From contig JAYESD010000002.1 in NCBI GenBank assembly GCA_036927565.1, positions 80,103,735 through 80,167,734 on the forward strand: a stretch of 64,000 bases of DNA, written 5' to 3'. This DNA is from Tuctoria greenei. Its lineage: Eukaryota > Streptophyta > Magnoliopsida > Poales > Poaceae. Both the position numbers and the translations under genes were made by a program. The notes under the pieces were generated by a model. That model was not told where the DNA came from. It worked only from the letters and a program-made list of their open reading frames with translations, and did not search any database. Shown piece by piece: positions 20,005 to 30,218 of this stretch (position 1 is the stretch's first letter; each line of letters opens with the position of its first letter).

Positions 20005-22762
20005 CCAATACATCAAAGACCTAGCTGAGCTCACTTCTTCCAAAAAGAAGGAATTTGCTCTCAAAGCAACTTGCAAGCATAAATGAAAGGAAACACGTGA
20101 AGCTCAAGACGAATGAGATACAAGTGATGTGTGCACCGACCTAGATGATGAAGAGATGGTACTCTTCATCAAGAAATTCAAGCGCATGATGAAAAGAAGA
20201 AACGACAGCAACTCAAATGAAGAGAAGAGCAAAGAAAAAGGAAAATCCAAGGCTCGACGTACCTCCTATAACTATGGCGAGTACAATCACTTCATGGTTG
20301 ACTGCACTTATGAATAGAATAAGAGGAAGAAGAAAATGAAGCCTCAAGAAAAGAAGATCTTCAGAAAAAGGAGGCAGTCTCATCAAGCACATATTGGCAA
20401 GGAGTGAGACTCAAACGACGAGTCCCCCTCTGATGAAGAAGAGGAAATGGCCACCATTGCCATCAAGAAGCCTACCAAGAGGTCTACACTCTTCCTGAAC
20501 ATGAGAGGACTGGAAACACAAAATCATACTTGCCTTATGGCTAAAGAAGGCAAGAAAAAGGTTCGACTTACTCCCCCCTCGCTAAATTCCTCTATTGATG
20601 ATTTTGACAGCTCTAGTGAAAATGAGGAGATATTTAGGGGACTAAGTAAAACTGCATTGAAGAAAATGGAAATGTTGTTGGATGAAATCTTTGAGAAACT
20701 CCTTGAGCTTGAAAGAGAGAAGAGCAAATCACTTGAGCATGAGCTAGCCTTGAGTAAGGAAACTTACTCAAAACTAGAAGACTCACATGTTGCAATCAAG
20801 GATGAACTTGCTAATTTGTCAAAAGTTAACAAGATTCTTGAAATGCAAGTTGAGTCACTCAAGCAAAGTGACTCCTCCTCCTCCAAAAGCTCACCCTCCA
20901 AAGGTGTAAGTCCGACAACAATTGCAACCTGCACATGTTCTATTAAGAAAAATGTTGTCAAACCTGATTCTTCAATTTCTCAGGCTAAGCATCCTTCCCA
21001 AAGTGGCATCTTTGACAAGGAGAAGATCAAATATGCACGTAGTGCATATATGGTCACTAGACTTCCTAACGTCAAAGATGGTCTTGGGTTTAACAAGAAT
21101 AAACACATGTCCACCAATGTTCATGCTAAGAAGAAAATCACTTTTTTTAAGGAAACATCATGTGAATCTGACTTGCAAATACTATTTTGCACTTTTGATG
21201 CTTCCTATGTACTTATGAAAGACAAGTCTGGACATGTATTTTCTAAATATGCAGGGCCACGCCACAAGAACTCAAAAACTTGTGTGTGGGTGCCCAAGAC
21301 ACTTGTGACTAACCTGAGAGGACCCAACCAAGCTTGGGTACCTAAAACCAAGGAATGATTATGTTTTGCAGGCCTACTCCTCCAGTGGATCAAAATGGGT
21401 GCTAGACAACGGATGCACCAATCACATGACCGGAGAGAGGAATATGTTCGTGGAGTATGAGTGCAACACAGATCCAAGTGAAGGGATATGCTTTGGAGAC
21501 AACAACCAATGAAAGGTCCTTGGTAGTAGTAAAATTGAAATCTCTTCTCAACATACCCTCTCGAAATTTTTTACATGTAGATTCTTTAGATTATAACTTT
21601 TTGTCCAAATCTCAGCTATGCGACAAAGGTTATAACTGTTTATTCACTAATGAGGGTGTGATTGTTTTTAGAAAATGCGATGGCTAGATTGCATTCAAAG
21701 GAATGTTGAAGGGAAAGCTTTATGTTGTTGACTTCAACAAAAATAAAGTTGAACTCAACACTTGCTTGGTTGCTAAAACTAACATGGGATGGTTGTGGCA
21801 TAGATGGCTAGCCCATGTTGAGATGAGAAATTTGCAGAAACTTCTAAAAGGTGGTCACATCCGAGGTTTAAAGGACGTTGTTTTTGAGAAAGACAAGCCG
21901 TGCAGCGCTTGCCAGGCGGGAAAACAAGTTGGAGCACCGCACCCTGCTAAGAACATGATGACTACTACAAGACCGCTAGAACTTCTTCATATGGACCTTT
22001 TTGATCCAACTGCTTATATAAGCATCGGCAGTAACAAATATGGTTTAGTTATTGTTGATGATTTTTCAAGATTCACCTGGGTATTATTCTTGTATGATAA
22101 ATCAGAAACTCAAGGAATCCTCAAGAAATTCCTGAAAAGAGCTCACAAATTCTCCTCAACTGTGATGAACATTAGAAGTGACAACGGGACAAAATTCAAG
22201 AATACACAAGTGTAGGAGTACCTAGATGAAGAAGGAATAAAACACAAATTTTCGGCACCCTACTCCCCTCAACAAAACGGGGTGGCCGAGAGGAAAAACA
22301 GAACACTGATCGAGATGGCGAGGACAATGCTGGATGAATACAATACATCAGACTGGTTTTGGGCTGAAGCGGTGAACACCACTTGTCATGCCACAAAGCG
22401 GGTGTATCTTCATCGACTCTTGAAGAAAATGCCATACGAGCTTATCACCGGTAACAAATTAAATGTTTCATATTTTAAAGTATTTGGTTGCAAATGTTTT
22501 ATTCTGAACAAGAAACCAAGGACTTCGAAGTTTGCTTTAAAATCTGATGAAGGGTTCTTGCTCGGTTATGATTCGAACGCCTATGCCTATCGTATCTTCA
22601 ACAAAGTCTCTATCCTTATTGAAGTAGCACGTGACGTAGTGTTCGATGAAACTAATGGCTCCCAAGTGGAGCAAGTTGATAAGTGTGTGTTGGATCAAGA
22701 AGAAGCCCCATGTCAAGCGTTGAGGAGGATGGCACTTGGTGATATTCTACCTTAAGAGCAAC
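20005..22762 (+). repeat. Second copy of element B gag-pol segment (duplicate of 5264-8023)
   Basis: It begins within CCAATAC, a heptamer also present at 5264-5270, and runs colinear with copy one to the same LTR junction. It encodes the gag basic region, a coiled-coil C-terminus open from 20447 to TGA at 21356-21358, protease (LDNGCTNHMTGE; copy one has LDSG) and integrase with VVERKN-like GVAERKNRTLIEM. It shares with copy one the TGA after GDNNQ (21510) and the TAG after NTQV (22212). It lacks the one-base loss near 7325. Shared lesions show duplication of an already decayed element. Confidence 0.93.
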
Positions 22763-23594
22763 TGTCGGAGTGTGATTCCGGCAATTCTCCCGGTACTATC
22801 GTTAGTAGCCCGCAGAGTTTGTAGTTCGGTTGTGGGCGCGCAGAGATTCAGAACAAGATGGCAAGTTGACACGAGGATTTACGTGGTTCGGGCCGCCTGA
22901 GCGTAATACCCTACTCCACGGGTGTGTTGCTGTTGTATTGAGCGTCTGAGCACTTTAGTGTTAGAGACTAGACCCCCCCACCATGTATCGCTCGACCAAT
23001 TCTTTTATAGTATAAGGACTGGCCATTACATCGTTAGCCTGACTCGACATGTGACCCACTAATGTCTAATACACGGTTAATGTACTTTATTCCTCTTAAT
23101 AGCGCAGTAACGTCCCTTAATGGTGGCGTTACTGGTATTATGGGTCATCCGATCGTGTGTCATTAAGATAGCATTAATGACACTTAATCGGGTCTTGAAG
23201 TCTTTAATTGCTCCTTGAAGGTCCGAGCCGTTGGAGGTCCACCAATCTGTCTGTTAAGGTTGAAGGTTCGATGGTTGGACGCGTGGCAGCTCCAGAGCTT
23301 ACTGTCTTGGACGAGTAGGTCCGGTGCTGTTGTACATGTGTCGGTACTTGAGCTTCTCTCTGTTGGGTGTTATGTCCGGGGGTGCCACATAGGTATCTAG
23401 TCCGGAGCTTTCCCATGTATGGAATGTAGCTCCGATTTAATGATACACGTGGCAGCACTGGGACTAACCATAGAAGGGAGGCAGGTCCAGTTCCGTATGA
23501 CACGTGTGGCCTTCGGAGGTCTTCAACCAGATAGGTGGAATTCCTCTGCACTCTTCGCAGTCCCAAGGGGTATCCAGTATGCAGGGTACCGACA
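22763..23594 (-). repeat. Element C LTR, second copy (behaves as a solo LTR)
   Basis: TGTCGGAG...GGTACCGACA, about 832 bp, is flanked on both sides by GCAAC (22758-22762 and 23595-23599). Element B pol lies directly on both sides, and no gypsy internal sequence touches it, so locally it is a solo LTR. Confidence 0.92.
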
Positions 23595-23599
23595 GCAAC

Positions 23600-25439
23600 C
23601 ACAAGACTCAAGTGCACAAGATGAACCTCAATAGGGAAGCAATGATCAAGGGTGAGCTCATGCACAAGATCAAGATCAGGAAGATCAATAAGATCGATAT
23701 AACCACGAAAGCAATGATCTAGGGGGAGACAATGAATATGAAGATAATGAAGAACAAGCAACTTCACAAGTCCCTCACCCAAGAGTACATCAGTGTGTAC
23801 AAAGAGATCATCCCATCAACAACATCATTGGAGATATTGCTAAAGGAGTAACTACTAGATCTCGCATAGCAAATTTTTTTGAACATTACTCTTTTGTCTC
23901 TTTTCTGGAACCATACAGGGTAGAAGAAGCACTCAAGGATCCAGATTGGGTGATTGCAATGCAAGAGGAGCTAAACGATTTCAAGAGAAATGAAGTATGG
24001 GAACTGTTGGAAAGATCAAAGGCGAACATCGTTGGAACCAAATGGGTCTTTCAGAACAAACAAGATGAACATGGAGTGGTAACAAGAAATAAAGCACGAT
24101 GTGTGGCTAAAGGTTATTCACAAGTCAAACGTTTGGACTTCGACAAAACTTTCGCTCCCGTAGCTAGACTTGAGTCCATTTGCATTTTATTGGCATATGC
24201 TACTCACCATAATTTCAAGTTGTATCTAATGGACGTCAAAAGTGCCTTCCTCAACGGGCCAATTAAGGAGGAAGTGGACGTGGAGCAGCCACCAGGATTT
24301 GAAGATCAAGAGTACCCCAACCATGTCTATAAACTGCGTAAGGCTCTGTATGGCCTCAAACAAGTTCCTCGAGCTTGGTATGAGTGCCTTAGAGATTTCC
24401 TGACTAAAAATGGTTTAAAATTGGAAAAGCTGATTATACTCTGTTCACAAAACACTTTGATGATCATCTATTTGTATGTCAAATCTATGTTGATGATATC
24501 ATCTTTGGTTCTACTAAGAAGTCGTTTTGTGAAGAGTTTAACAAGATTATGACAGACAGGTTTGAGATGTTGATGATGGGCGAATTGAAGTTCTTCTTGG
24601 GATTCCAAGTGAAGCAATTAAGAGAGGGCACACTCATAAGGTAAACCAAGTACACGCAGGACATTCTCAAGAAGTTCAATATGGACAAGGCTAAGCCCAT
24701 CAAGACACCCATGGCAACTAACAGTCATCTATATCTCAACGAAGATGGTCCAAATGTGGATCAAAAGGTATATCAATATATGATTGGCTCATTACTCTAT
24801 TTATGTGCATCTAGGCCAACTATTATGCTTAGTGTGTGTATGTGTGCAAGGTTTCAAGCCGCACCTAAAGGGTGCCATTTAATAGCTGTAAAAAGAATCT
24901 TAAGATACCTTGTGCACACACCCAACTTGGGCCTTTGGTATCCCAGAGGATCCAAGTTTAACTTGATAGGTTATTCCGTTGCCGACTATGCAGGACGCAA
25001 AGTTGGTAGAAAGAACACGTTAGAGACTTGTCAATTCCCTGGCAGATCTCTAGTTTCATGGTCATCTAAAAAGCAAAACTCCATTGCTCTTTCTACAGCC
25101 GAAGCGGAATATGTTGCAGCCGTTAGTTGTTACGCACAACTACTTTGGATGCGACAAACTCTAAGGGACTATGGTTACAATCTGAACCATATTCCACTCC
25201 TATGTGATAATGAGAGTGCTATAAAAATTGCACACAACCCAGTAGAGAACTCAAGAACTAAGCACATAGATATTCGTCACCATTTCCTAAGAGATCATTC
25301 ATTAAAAGGTGACATTGTAATTTCACATGTTAGGACTGAAAAACAACCTGCAGTTATTTTCACCAAGCCACTAGATGAAAATAGGTTTTGCGAGCTAGGA
25401 AATGAGCTAAATATACTTGACTCTAGAAATGTTTCTTGA
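23600..25439 (+). pseudogene. Element B pol, remainder: reverse transcriptase and RNase H
   Basis: The frame continues from the integrase after the element C insertion. It shows ALKDPDWVIAMQEELNDF, WVFQNKQDEHGVVTRNKARC, TFAPVARLESI, LMDVKSAFLNGPI and LYGLKQVPRAWYE (copia RT), then a frame change near 24430 before YVDDIIFGS. The RNase H part has SKKQNSIALSTAEAEYVAA, LLCDNESAIKIAHNP and SRTKHIDIRHHFLRDH, ending LDSRNVS with TGA at 25437-25439. A stop also lies near 24642. Otherwise the C-terminal 250 codons are open. Confidence 0.93.
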
Positions 25440-25824
25440 AACATTGCATACCTGATTGTGATTTCAAAGTTTACCCAGTTTTGCGAAAATTGTTCCTTAT
25501 ATCGATGTTCTCTTGAAAACTATTTAAATTAGTGTATCTCTGTGAATTATGGCCATTGTATGATTGTTGATTGCTTACTGGTCATGTTCATCTTCTCCGC
25601 ATTCTCTCTCCTCCTTCGTGAGTTCCACAAGTGATTTCCACTTCTAGCCATCAAAAACGCGGATTTCTCCAAGGGAAATCTCCTTCTCGGCATGGAGATT
25701 GTCCACCCAGGACTAATTCGGCCCCCACTCCTTCAACACGAATCTTCAACTTTTTGGTAAAATCTCTCTCAAACCCTAGCTCTCAACTTTCCTTGATTCT
25801 TGCTTAGTTTCCTTGTCTCCTAGG
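25440..25824. other. Element B spacer after pol
   Basis: Non-coding; I see only AT-rich sequence. The 8-bp target CTCCTAGG of the MITE ends it at 25817-25824. Confidence 0.6.
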
Positions 25825-26460
25825 CAGTGCTATCCTAAACAGTAAACGGTAGACAGTTGGTGGAGCTCTATTTAATGTTTAGAAAGTTTAGATGCCGTTT
25901 AAACAGTGTTTAAACATATTAAACGGTGTGTACTATAGCAGCAAGAAAAAATATTTTTACTGCCCTGCTCTAGGGTAGATGTTCAAATCAAGTTCAAACT
26001 GATACTTGGAAATATGAATCAATTTAACTTCGACATCATATAAAATTAAAGAGACGATCATGATACCACACCACCAAATAATAATATTGGAACTAAAAAA
26101 CGGTACATGTAGTGACCTTTAGACTTCAGCGGCTAATGTTGTTTTATTATATTTTTTGAAACACAAGTAATATTACTTCTGATGTGTTTAAGTGAAGCTT
26201 AGAAAATATATTGATTTGATCATTTTGGTGATATTAAATTTAAACTTGCATCTGACTTAGACTGTAAGTTCACTTTGCCTAAACGGTTCTAAATTAAAAT
26301 CTGTTTCGTTTAGCCCGTTTAGCCTGTTTAAACGGGCGTTGACCTGTTTAAACGGGTCAACCGTTTAATCCACCGTTTATGGGCTAAACTGTGCTGTTGC
26401 CCTCTGTTTAGCGTTTAAACGCGTTTAAACAGGCCGTTTAGGCCGTTTAGGATAACATTG
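25825..26460. mobile_element. hAT-like MITE inserted in element B
   Basis: The element is 636 bp with imperfect terminal inverted repeats: CAGTGCTATCCTAAAC at the left and the complement of CAATGTTATCCTAAAC at the right. It is flanked by the exact 8-bp duplication CTCCTAGG (25817-25824 and 26461-26468). It has no transposase ORF. The ends, especially the right, are packed with CCGTTT, GTTTAAAC and CCGTTTAAAC motifs in both orientations, the subterminal-repeat pattern of hAT elements. The hAT call rests on the 8-bp duplication and the CA...TG ends. Confidence 0.88.
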
Positions 26461-26468
26461 CTCCTAGG

Positions 26469-26719
26469 GCATGAATTACTCTTCTAGATGAATTCCTACT
26501 GTTTCCTAGTCTTTATAAATCGATTCGAGCTAGATTTGTCAAAAATAGGAAGTTAGGGTTCTTATGCTAGACCGGACTAGTCCGGTGTTCAAGTACGGAC
26601 AAGTCCGCACTCTGAAAACGGACAAGTCCGGTATCTGACATTTTGAACTTTTAAATTCCTATTTGCACATAGTCTCAAATCAATTCTTATCTAATCCTTG
26701 AACCTCCTTGTCAGGCACG
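26469..26719. other. Element B leader to ORF3 with three palindromes
   Basis: Three CGGAC-WW-GTCCG copies at about 26575-26633 have centres 23 bp apart. The pyrimidine-rich CCTCCTTGTCAG ending at 26714 lies just before the ORF3 ATG. Confidence 0.7.
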
Positions 26720-28248
26720 ATGTCTTCAGGTTCAGAGGATAGTTCTTTTCACTATGATGAAGAGGTAGAGCGTGCTCGAGTGCAAAGAGCTAAAGAGAGG
26801 GTGATGAAGAAAATACATGACATCAATGTTCACTCCCCTCCTTCCAACGACACCCTTCCTAAGAGAAGGAGAGTGGTAGTGAAGAAAGCACGGGGCAAGG
26901 ATGCTGCTGGGAGTTCATGAGGGCCAAATAGAACTCTCAACAAGGGCAAAGGGATTGCTAGTGGTCCTATTGGCCCTCTGAAGATGAAAGTACCAAATCA
27001 CCACAACAAACAACCATCCAGTGCTTATTTCACTGGCAAAGGGGGTGAGCTGGCTGATAAATTCGGAAAGGTAGAGGTCTATGATCAACCTAAATAGTCA
27101 GCTGACCCAGATTCTGGAGCAATTTCCATGCTGACTACTATGAGCATGTGTATCTGAAGATGAGGAATCCTATCATTGAAAGTTAATGGGTCGACATCAC
27201 CTATATTCAGTCCAAAAGATGTCAAGCCTATCAAGATGTTCTGGAAGCCTTGGAGCTGCATGGACTGAAGGATCTAGTTTTTTTCCAGTGGGACTGGAAC
27301 ATTGAGGTCATCACTCAATTCTACTCCACTCTTTACTTTTCTCGTGATGATGGAGACAAAATGATATGGATGACACATGGAGCGAAGTACGATGACACAT
27401 ATGAAGAGTTTTCTAGAATTATTCACCTGGAAGATTCTTTGGAGAATGACACCATTATCCACAACCTAAAGCATCTGGAGAAAGATCAGCTCGACTTTCT
27501 CTATGATATTAAGATGCCATTCAAGTGTCCAACCACAAAGTACCGGAAGCCCTTCTCTGCTGTCTTAAACAGAATCCTAAGGAAGACCATAGCTCCCACG
27601 GAGGGAGATGCATGGACCATCCAGGGAACCCTCATGACATTGATGAAGGTCATCAGCAAGAAAAGAACTTTCAATGTCTTTGAGTACAGGTACAACGACA
27701 TTGTGAACATCTCTACCGCTCCTAACAGGTCCTGTGGCTATGCAACCTACATCATGTATATGATTGAGAAGGTGACAGGACTGAAATTTGTCAAGGATGT
27801 ACCTCATACTAGACTCAGGCCCCAGATGCCCACTATCTACACTATTCCCTCTACTCCTACCTCACCTGCAGAGGAACGAAGATCTAAGAGGAATCAAGAA
27901 GGCACAAGATTTGAGGTTGCTGCTTCTGCTCCTCCACCTTCTAGAGGATCCTCCAGTGGAATACTGAAGATGCTCTCATCCATCTTTGCTTCATGTCGCA
28001 AAGTGGAAATCAAGAAGCATAAGAAGAGTCTGGCCAGAAAGAAGCATCAAAGATATGTGAAGGCCAATATCAAAGACATGTGTGAGAAGCTTGAAATGGA
28101 GCTAGTGGGGTCACCTCAGATCTCAAAAGACTTTGAAGAAGACATCACAGAGATGGCACATCTAACTGAGCAAGAAATGTCTTCATTTGGACTGGCTGAT
28201 GCATCTGCTCCTCCTCCTCCTCCACCTCAAGCACCTAAATATGAATAA
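26720..28248 (+). pseudogene. Element B third ORF (ORF3), 'env-like' position
   Basis: The start is ATG at 26720. An acidic/charged N-terminus contains a basic cluster KRRRVVVKKARGK (a candidate nuclear signal). A stop at 26918 and a frame change before 27250 break it. The main frame, 27250-28248, is open for 332 codons with the core FFQWDWNIEVI...TIAPTEGDAWTIQGT...PNRSCGYATYIMYMIEK, then a basic helix-rich segment (about 28000-28100) and a terminal proline run. The same architecture occurs in element A (1-1578), so the protein is conserved across two related copies. No hydrophobic membrane segment is visible. It may belong to the plant-transposon-associated domain group; the function is unknown. 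Confidence 0.82.
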
Positions 28249-28700
28249 GAAGATACAGAGAGGACTGAGAGTGAGGGAGGCAGTGGCCATGTGTGATTCC
28301 ACTTAATTTTTCCCTTTTTGGTGCCTTGATGCCAAAGGGGAAGAGATTGAGACTATTTGTCTATTTTGTAGCTATTAAGCCATTAAGTACTTGTGATCAA
28401 GGACATGTACTCGATTTCGAACTATTGTAATTTACTTTGGATGGGCTTAATTTACTTAATGTGTGATGCTTAGTTAATGGTAATTTGATGATTGTTGCTA
28501 ACTGTCAAGTGCTTATGTATTGCTCATCACATCTTTTGATCACACACTTGTTACGCACCCCACCATAAAGAGTGAATATATGTGAGAAGTTTTTGTTACT
28601 AATTCATTATTCTCATATATGCACACTTTATGAAAATCAATTTTTACACTTAATTGTGAAATCTCAATTGGTTGTCATCAATCACCAAAAAGGGGGAGAT
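28249..28700 (+). other. Element B 3' untranslated region with polypurine tract
   Basis: Non-coding. The tract AAAAAGGGGGAGAT (28687-28700) abuts the 3' LTR. A second, similar purine run CCAAAGGGGAAGAGATTGAG lies at about 28332-28351. Confidence 0.75.
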
Positions 28701-30218
28701 TAAAAGTGCATCTAGGCAATCCCTTGTGGGTTTTGGACGATTGATGACAAACAAATGAGATCCTAATGAACTTGTTGATATGACTACAGGTTAAGCTAAA
28801 CGAGATAATTTGGTGCACTAAAAAAGGTGAAAAATAAAGTGGTGTACGAAAGAGAAAAGCTCAACTGACAACTGAAGCGTAAAGTAGATTTAAATGTATA
28901 GGATGTGTGTGAGAGACACATCCCAAGAGCTCAAGTCTTTGCATAGGGGTAAGGTCTTAAAAACACCTAAAAATTCACTGAGCACCGGACTAGTCCGTTC
29001 ATGGACCGAACTAGTCCGTTCAACTCTCTGTTGTCCAAATACACGTGCACTGGACGAGTCTGATAAACTTTTTGGAACCACTTTTCACAGTGCACCGAAC
29101 TACTCCATTCAAGTCTCTGTAATCCCTTTTCACTATAGTCTGGACAAGTCCGTCCATAGGACTGGACTAGTCCGTTGAACTCATGTTCAATAACACATAG
29201 CACCGAACAAGTCCGTTCTTCGATCAGACTAGTCCGTTCAACTCTCTGGAGTTCAATTTCACTTGGCACCGGACAAGTTCGGACACCTACCAGACTAGTC
29301 CGTTATACCTCACACAATTAGGGTTTCTAGTGTGCTGCACATTTCACGCCGACTTTTACACAACACACTGGACAAGCCCGGTCCCCAGTACGGACTAGTC
29401 CGGTCGTCTGGATCCCTAATGGTAACTTCTTTGGAAACCCTATAAATAGGAGATCCACGTCCCCACAATCACAACATTCGATTCCTACTGTCAAACTCAG
29501 AAACCCTAGCGCCGCCACTTGTCCCAAGAGCACAAAACACATCTCCTCACGCATCTAAAGTCCTCAAAGGTGAAAATCAATTGAGTATTCAGATTTGGGG
29601 TTGGGAGATCATTGTCTACACGTCGTTGAGCTCTTGGGGTTTGATCTCTTCACACTCGTGCTTCTCTTTGTAATCTTTTCGAGTGTATTTGATCATCTTT
29701 TCATTGTAATTCTTGTGGGAGCCCTCATTGTGTGAGGTTGCCCCATAAACTCGGTTATTACCCATGATAGTGGAATCAAGTCGGCATTATGTGGTGACTT
29801 GACGAGGGAAAGGGTTTGAAGAGACCCGACTCTGTGTGAGCTTCCCCAACGAGGAGTAGATCTCTTTGTTGAGATCGAACCTCGGTAAAAATCGGTGTCT
29901 CACATGCTTCTTTGTTTTTGCATCTTCATTGATTAGGGCACATAGTTGATCAATATTATAACTTGAATTGTATATTGCTTTTCATGTGTAACTTCACAAT
30001 ATTGATTGATAATCCAAGTGATCTCATCAGTTGTTGACATTTCCGCTGCTATAAAGGTTAATTCCTGAATCAACACTTAATCAACTCGACATATATTCTG
30101 TAGACCGAACTAGTCTACACCACCAACCGGACAAGTCCAGTCTATCAAGAATTTGACTATTTGATTAAGTGTGCAGGAAATTTTCAAAGCCTATTCACCC
30201 CCCTCTAGGCCACATTCA
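28701..30218 (+). repeat. Element B 3' LTR
   Basis: The start TAAAAGTGCATC (5' copy TGAAAG) has lost the canonical TG. The end CTAGGCCACATTCA matches the 5' LTR. It is about 1518 bp, with a TATA box at 29441-29448. It carries fewer palindrome units than the 5' copy: the interval around 29040-29060 has lost most of one unit. Confidence 0.92.
28981..29405. repeat. Palindrome array in element B 3' LTR
   Basis: Same ~67-bp units as at 3085-3560, with one unit partly deleted. Paired centres are again 20-22 bp apart where both members survive. Confidence 0.85.

Larger units (their letters stand above)
8024..23594 (-). mobile_element. Element C: Tat-like Ty3/gypsy retrotransposon (minus strand), rearranged
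   Basis: Pol, gag and domain order read on the minus strand. The 3' LTR is 8024-8885 and internal sequence runs to about 20004. The LTR expected next to gag is instead separated from it by a duplicated piece of element B, appearing at 22763-23594. The pentamer GCAAC occurs just left of both LTRs (8019-8023; 22758-22762) and right of the second (23595-23599). An additional RNase H-like domain and a long antisense ORF between pol and the 3' LTR point to the Tat lineage (RIRE2/Grande type). Confidence 0.88.
2807..30218 (+). mobile_element. Element B: SIRE/Maximus-like Ty1/copia, full-length but nested and rearranged
   Basis: The element has a 5' LTR (2807-4360), a tRNA-Met-type primer site, gag, pol, ORF3, a polypurine tract and a 3' LTR (28701-30218), all on the plus strand. 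It is swollen to 27.4 kb by a Tat-like gypsy insertion (C), a partial internal duplication (20005-22762) and a MITE. Without these it would be about 11 kb, normal for the lineage. It lies in the RNase H region of element A. The flanking pentamers are gaggg (left) and gagta (right), so no clean target-site duplication survives. Confidence 0.9.

Noticed and set aside
22763..23594. Independent insertion of a second element C copy
   Set aside because: The insertion point and pentamer are identical to the first, and surrounding element B lesions are shared, so duplication explains it better.
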